Shown piece after piece: positions 58,310 through 64,000 of a stretch of DNA of 64,000 nt. The position numbers and the translations under genes were made by a program. Numbering within the stretch: position 1 is the first letter of the stretch; each line of letters starts with the position of its first letter. Source of the stretch: Atherinomorus stipes (taxonomy: Eukaryota; Chordata; Actinopteri; Atheriniformes; Atherinidae). The notes below the pieces were generated by a model, which ran no database searches, was not told the origin of the DNA, and saw only the letters and a program-made list of their open reading frames with translations. The stretch lies in the NCBI GenBank assembly GCA_023101725.1, contig JALJCO010003425.1, positions 281,001-345,000 on the forward strand, in the 5' to 3' direction.

Positions 58310-61205
58310 CCCTGGTGGCTGCTGGGGGGAACCGGGTCTCTGGTCTCTGGGTGGCTGCTAGGGGCCCAGGTCTCTGGTCTCTGGGTGGCTGCTGGGGGCT
58401 CGGGTCTCTGGTCTCTGGGTGGCTGCTGGGGGCCCAGGTCTCTGGTCTCTGGGCGGCTGCTGAGGGCCCGGTTCTGGGGTCTCTGGGTGGCTGCTGGGGG
58501 CCAGGGTCTCTGGTCTCTGGGTGGCTGCTGGGGGCTAGGGTCTGGGGTCTCTGGGTGGCTGCTGGGGGCCCGGGTCTGGGGTCTCTGGGTGGCTGCTGGG
58601 GGCCAGGGTCTCTGGTCTCTGGGTGGCTGCTGGGGGCCCAGGTCTCTGGTCTCTGGGTGGCTGCTGGGGGCCCGGGTCTCTGGTCTCTGGGTGGCTGCTG
58701 GGGTCCCGGGTCTGTGGTCTCTGGGTGGCTGCTGGGGGCCAGGGTCTCTGGTCTCTGGGGGCTGCTGGGGGCCAGGTTCTGGGGTCTCTGGGTGGCTGCT
58801 GGGGCCCAGGGTCTCTGGTCTCTGGGTGGCTGCTGGCCGGGTCTCTGGTCTCTGGGTGGCTGCTGGGGGCCCAGGTCTCTTGTCTCTGGGTGGCTGCTGG
58901 GGGCCTGGGTCTCTGGTCTCTGGGTGGCTGCTGGGGGCCCAGGTCTCTTGTCTCTGGGTGGCTGCTGGGGGCCCGGTTCTGGGGTCTCTGGGTGGCTGCT
59001 TGGGGCCCGGGTCTCTGGTCTCTGGGTGGCTGCTGGGGGCCAGGGTCTCTGGTCTCGGGGTGGCTGCTGGGGGCGGGTCGTTGGGTGGCTGCTGGGGGCC
59101 CGGGTCTCTGGTCTCTGGGTGGCTGCTGGGGGCCTGGGTCTCTGGTCTCTGGGTGGCTGCTGGGGGCCCAGGTCTCGGGTCTCTGGGTGGCTGCTGGGGC
59201 CCGGGTCTCGGGTCTCTGGGTGGCTGGTGGGGGCGGTCTCTGGGGGGGGGGTGGGGGGCTCGGGTCTGGGGTCTCTGGGTGGCTGCTGGGGGCCAGGGTC
59301 TGTGGTCTCTGGGTGGCTGCTGGGGGCCCGGGTCTCTGGTCTCTGGGTGGCTGCTGGGGGCCCGGGTCTCGGGTCTCTGGGTGGCTGCTGGGGGCCCTGG
59401 GTCTCTTGTCTCTGGGTGGCTGCTGAGGGCCCGGGTCTCTGGATCTCTGGGTGGCTGCTGGGGGCCCGGGTCTGGGGTCTCTGGGTGGCTGCTGGGGGCC
59501 AGGGTCTCTGGTCTCTGGGTGGCTGCTGGGGGCTAGGGTGTGTGGTCTCTGGGTGGCTGCTGGGGGCCCAGGTCTCTGGGGTCTCTGGGTGGCTGCTGGG
59601 GGCGGGTTGGGGGGGCTGTGGGGGCCGGGTTGGTTGGGGGGGGTGGGTGGGGGGGGTCTGGGGTCTCTGGGTGGCTGCTGGGGGCTAGGGTCTGGGGTCT
59701 CTGGGTGGCTGCTGGGGGCCCGGGTCTCTGGTCTCTGGGTGGCTGCTGGGGGCCCGGGTCTCTGGTCTCTGGGTGGCTGCTGGGGGCCCTGGTCTCTGGT
59801 CTCTGGGTGGCTGCTGAGGGCCCGGTTCTGGTCTCTGGGTGGCTGCTGGGGGCTCGGGTCTGGGGTCTCTGGGTGGCTGCTGGGGGCCAGGGTCTGTGGT
59901 CTCTGGGTGGCTGCTGGGGGCCTAGGGTCTCTGGTCTCTGGGTGGCTGCTGGGGGCCCGGGTCTAGGGTCTCTGGGTGGCTGCTGGGGGCCAGGGTCTGG
60001 GGTCTCTGGGTGGCTGCTGGGGGCCAGGGTCTCTGGTCTCTGGGTGGCTGCTGGGGGCTAGGTCTCTGGTCTCTGGGTGGCTGCTGGGGGCCCAGGTCTC
60101 TGGTCTCTGGGTGGCTGCTGGGGGCCCAGGTCTCTGGTCTCTGGGCGGCTGCTGAGGGCCCGGTTCTGGGATCTCTGGGTGGCTGCTGGGGGCCCGGGTC
60201 TGGGGTCTCTGGGTGGCTGCTGGGGGCCAGGGTCTGTGGTCTCTGGGTGGCTGCTGGGGGCCAGGGTCTGTGGTCTCTGGGTGGCTGCTGGGGGCCCAGG
60301 GTCTCTGGTCTCTGGGTGGCTGCTGGGGGCCCGGGTCTCTGGTCTCTGGGTGGCTGCTGGGGGCCCAGGTCTGGGGTCTCTGGGTGGCTGCTTGGGGCCA
60401 GGGTCTCTGGTCTCTGGGTGGCTGCTGGGGGCCGGGTGTCTGGGGGGGGGGCCCAGGTCTCTGGTCTCTGGGCGGCTGCTGGGGGCCTGGGTCTCTGGGT
60501 GGCTGCTGGGGGGCCGGGTCTGGGTTCTGGGTGGCTGGCCAGGGTCCCTGGTCTCTGGGTGGCTGCTGAGGGCCTGGGTCTCTGGTCTCTGGGTGGCTGC
60601 TGGGGGCCCAGGTCTCTTGTCTCTGGGTGGCTGCTGGGGGCCCGGGTCTCTGGTCTCTGGGTGGCTGCTGGGGGCCCGGGTCTCTTGTCTCTGGGTGGCT
60701 GCTGGGGGCCCGGGTCTCTTGTCTCTGGGTGGCTGCTGGGGGCCTGGGTCTCTTGTCTCTGGGTGGCTTATGGGGGCCAAGGTCTCTGGTCTCTGGGCGG
60801 CTGCTGAGGGCCTGGTTTTAGGGTCTCTGGTTGGATGCTCGTGGCCAGGGTCTCTGGGTGGCTGCTGGGGTCCCGGGTCTGTGGTGTCTGGGTGGCTGCT
60901 AGTGGTCCCGGTCTCTGGGTGGCTGCTGGGGGCCCTGGTCTCTTGTCTCTGGGTGGCTGTGGGGGGCCGGGTCTCTGGTCTCTGGTCTCTGGGTGGCTGC
61001 TGGGGGCCCGGGTCTCTTGTCTCTGGGTTGCTGCTGGGGGCCCGGGTCTCTTGTCTCTGGGTGACAGGGCTGGAACTGCTGGTGGGCCCGGATCTCTTGT
61101 CTCTGGGCTGCTGGGGTCCCAGGTCTCTTGTCTCTGGGTGGCTTTTGGGGTCCCAGGTCTCTGGTCTCTGGGTGGCTGCTGGGGACCCGGGTCTCTTCTC
61201 TCTGG
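58310..61205. repeat. 34-bp G-rich minisatellite
   Basis: About 85 tandem units made of CTGCTGGGGGCCCGGGTC, then TCTGGTCTCTGGGTGG. Variants change single bases or shorten the unit. G runs of 3-5 recur in every unit, so G-quadruplexes are possible. Long frames are open in all three forward phases and one reverse phase because the unit contains no stop. Confidence 0.96.
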
Positions 61206-62275
61206 GTGAAATGGTAACAATCAGCTCATCTTAAAGGTTGAATATGGAACATTTTTATTAAAAGCTATATTTTTTCAAAAATAATACCTCCACAGGTCGT
61301 TTGGGGGTGTACAGAATGAAAGTACAACATTTCCCAGAAAAATTATATTTAGCCTAAAAATAATTATAAAATAATTTTTTACGGGTTCGATAATGGCATT
61401 TTATTTACGTCTATAAGCCGATACACGCCGCCATTGCAGGTTGCCAAATACGATCTCTGTGTGGAAACAATATTTCGGTCATAGTCAGGCTGCTACAGGG
61501 GAAACCATAGAGACGACGAGTGAAGCAGCTGCTTCAGAGTCCTGGAGATGTTGTTATCTGTTTCTGAGGAGGAGTGACCTGAGAAGAGCAAAACCTGGAG
61601 TAAATTTAGGTGAAGACTTCACTAAATGGACCCACATAAACGTTTTCCACGGAGTAAAACACGGAAATGGCGACTTTTCTCCAGGATCGGTAAGCTAGCT
61701 TGTTTGCTAACATGGCTAACGTTAGCTGTCAGTTATAAACTCCTCTGCGTTACTTGTTGGACATGCTGCAGATTGTTGGTCACTTGCGTATCAGCAGATT
61801 CTGGCATCCCAGCGGCTGGAGTTGTTTTTCTGCCGTTGCAACTACAACCTAGACACACGTGATGTCGCTGTTCTGTCCGTGTTCCATATTCAACCTTTAA
61901 ATACCAGCAAGACTAAAGAGATGATTGTTGACTTCAGGAGGAGCAAGAATAAGCAGCATAGTCCTGTCTACATCCTGGAAGAGGAGGTGGAGGTGGTGGA
62001 GAACTACAAATACCTGGAGTTCAGCTGGACAACAGACTTGACTGGAAATGCAACACTGACTACATCTACAAGAAAGGTCAGAGCAGACTCTCTGGGTGGC
62101 TGCTGGGGGCCGGTTCTCGGCCGTGTGGGCTTCCTCCTCCTTGCAGAGACGAGGTTTATCTGCATGACTGCAAATGGCAGAAAAAACATTTGCAGCGTTA
62201 TAAACAATGCACGTCATCGTCAGTCATCTTCAGGTGTTGCTGCCAGTGTGCTTTGGTGGTGCAAGTAGGTACTTC
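61206..62275 (+). pseudogene. LINE ORF2 C-terminal fragment, interrupted
   Basis: The part before the MITE (61206-61234) joins across it to give NGNNQLIL|NTSKTKEM, then IVDFRRSKN, EEVEVVENYKYLEF and TSTRKVRADS. The stretch 62089-62111 then copies the neighbouring minisatellite unit. The end VAASVLWW is the usual VVASVLFF region, followed by a stop. It is a dead fragment of a LINE similar to that at 37198. Confidence 0.8.
61235..61896. mobile_element. TTAA (piggyBac-like) MITE inside the LINE
   Basis: The perfect inverted ends AGGTTGAATATGGAACA are flanked by TTAA (61231-61234 and 61897-61900). Removing the element and one TTAA restores the LINE reading frame at LILNTSK. 662 bp, no transposase. 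Confidence 0.9.
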
Positions 62276-62290
62276 ATGAATACAGACCAT

Positions 62291-62316
62291 CACACTGCAG
62301 AACTCTCTGCAGTGTG
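62291..62316. repeat. Perfect hairpin
   Basis: CACACTGCAGA and TCTGCAGTGTG pair over 11 bases around ACTC, followed by TTTATTG. No gene is attached to it. Confidence 0.75.
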
Positions 62317-63360
62317 ACTTTATTGAAGGTAATAATTCAGACAAAATCTCGGAAAAAAAGGTATTTTTCTGCAGAACTCTTTTCTTTCTGAAAATTTATG
62401 TAAATGTAACGTATTTGCACTTCATTTGAAGTAGGATATTTTAATTTTCTGGTTTTTGTTTGGCAGCCATAGCTGCCAGTAATCTACCATAATTCTTTTA
62501 CCATTTTTTTCTTGCAGTGTGCTCAGTTGCTTTATTAATTTGTCTTTGGTTGAATTTCTGTTTATAGCTGCAGTTGCAACATTGCAGCTGTTCTGGAGGG
62601 ACTGATGAATATGCCTTAAACATATAACTGTCCATCAGCTGTGATCTTTTACCCAGCATGCAACAGTTGCCTCTGCAGTTGAGTGTCCTCAGCTTGAATC
62701 CAGAGAGAATGGGCCGGGGTATTCTGGCGAGGGTCAGGCCACTTGTCTGCTCTTTAGTCTCCATCTTCAACCAACCACTCAAACACACTCGCTGTCATCA
62801 CTGCTGGCTCCGTTAGTCCCTCTTCAAGCCAGAAACACACTTCAACCTTTTTAATGTCTATTCAAATGCAAACAGATTATTTGCTTGAAGAATATTTCAT
62901 CAGTAGCACAACCTAAACGCACTGCTCATCACAGACGTTTAGGATCAGCAAGTACAGCTGCAGGAGGGTGCTTACCTGTGGAGGCTGTCGTCACAGGACA
63001 GGAAGATGCTGTGGTAACACACTTACACACACCACCGCTGGAAATAACTACTGTATGGGTAGGAAACATGACCGTATGGGATGGACTTGTTCAGTGTAGA
63101 CTCCACAACCTGAACCCCACTTCTCCCAAAACCTTCAGTCATTTATCACGATTAGTCGTGTGTTTGGTTGCCGTGGATACAAAACTAGTCACCAGTTGGA
63201 AGCAGAAGACACCATCTCAGAGAACTCCACATCCTGTTGTCAGTCTGCTTTAAGTACGGTTGGACAATCATGAAACAGAAGAGTCAGCACGTTTTTCACT
63301 GAGAAGCGACTAACTAGATGCTTGTTGCTGCACAGACGCACAGGAAACATGAAAACTGCT
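62317..63360. other. No gene recognised
   Basis: Frames at 62498-62788 (minus) and 62885-63253 (plus) have no family match. Confidence 0.5.
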
Positions 63361-63480
63361 CTGTGCTGTAAACATGTTTACTTCCACAGTAAATATACAC
63401 GTTTACCATGGAAATAAACATGTTTCTGCTGTAAACATGTTTATTTGTGCTTTAAACATGTTTGTTCTGCTGTAAACATG
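63361..63480. repeat. Degenerate AAACATGTTT repeat
   Basis: The palindrome AAACATGTTT occurs four times, with a fifth half-copy (AAACATGGC), spaced irregularly and separated by CTGCTGT or similar. Confidence 0.75.
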
Positions 63481-63615
63481 GCACTTCAAACATCTAAACA
63501 GCTGTTTACTTCTATGACACAAAAACAACACAGAGAAAGTTTTGGGGGCAAAACTGATTTAGCAACAGAAAATCTGTTTTACAATATGTTTGACAACAAA
63601 GAAAAGCCTTTCTAT

Positions 63616-64000
63616 CCACCCATACATACATCATCCATCCATCCATCCATCCGTTCATCCATATATATACATCATCCATCCATCCATCATCCATCCATAC
63701 ATCATAGAGCTATTCATACATACATCATCCATCCATCCATCCATCCATCCATCCATCCATCATACATCCATCCATACATCATCCATCCATCCATCCATCA
63801 TCCATTCATCCATACATCGTCCATCCATCCATCCATCCATCCATCCATCCATCCATCCATCATACATCTATTCATACATCATCCATCCATCCATCCATCC
63901 ATCCATCATCCATACATCGTCCATCCATCCATCCATCCATCCATCCATACATCATACATCTATTCATCCATCATCCATCCATCCATACATCATACATCTA
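63616..64000. repeat. (ATCC)n microsatellite
   Basis: ATCC repeats interrupted by ATAC and ATCATCC pieces run to the window edge and probably beyond it. Confidence 0.96.

Noticed and set aside
58232..61234. Frames up to 457 codons (GWLLGARVSGLWVAAGG type) and a proline-rich reverse frame
   Set aside because: They run in all forward phases of a 34-bp repeat and shift with each unit-length variant.

Overview
The window looks like teleost fish nuclear DNA. Its repeat families are typical of ray-finned fish: V-SINE-type tRNA SINEs, L2- and Rex1/CR1-like LINE tails, Tc1-like, hAT, piggyBac and Harbinger elements, Ty3/gypsy, and long (TG)n and (ATCC)n microsatellites. I recognise no intact host gene. 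Almost everything that can be named is a mobile element, often inserted inside another, or a minisatellite. The species cannot be fixed from the sequence.

Layout. 40-9705 is one complete LTR retroelement on the minus strand: two 312-bp LTRs differing at two positions, a 4-bp ACAT target duplication, a tRNA-Tyr primer site, a polypurine tract, a broken gag-like stretch, no visible pol, and one open 166-codon membrane-protein frame. It also carries a nested hAT MITE and a perfect 83-bp x 5 tandem repeat. 10733-11302 is an 18-bp minisatellite, and 11482-12853 a decayed piggyBac element with intact TTAA sites. 13870-25000 holds LINE tails, SINEs and MITEs. 26192-28332 is a decayed hAT transposase. 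28333-30329 holds two copies of a TTAA MITE, one split by other insertions. 30347-32594 is a Tc1-like remnant whose C-terminal coding segment appears to have been amplified into a 29-bp minisatellite. 32629-36250 is a decayed Ty3/gypsy gag-pol on the minus strand, followed by a 50-bp minisatellite in gag.

37200-47153 is one LINE on the plus strand, split by at least three insertions: an unassigned 2.2-kb block, a T/A-rich block ending in 152 A, and a 4.2-kb hAT-like element that itself contains two nested elements. 47154-50538 holds nothing I can name. 50539-54100 has a fold-back MITE and two divergent copies of a transposon 5' end around an L2 LINE. 55640-56868 is a hAT element with a SINE inside. 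58310-61205 is a 34-bp G-rich minisatellite next to a LINE fragment that is interrupted by a TTAA MITE. The window ends in simple repeats.

The genes here do not form a pathway. What can be read is the order of insertions. The strongest novelty candidate is the LTR element: nearly identical LTRs around a broken gag imply recent movement by borrowed enzymes, yet it keeps one open membrane-protein frame, and repeated hairpins with a paired base change lie just downstream of its primer site.
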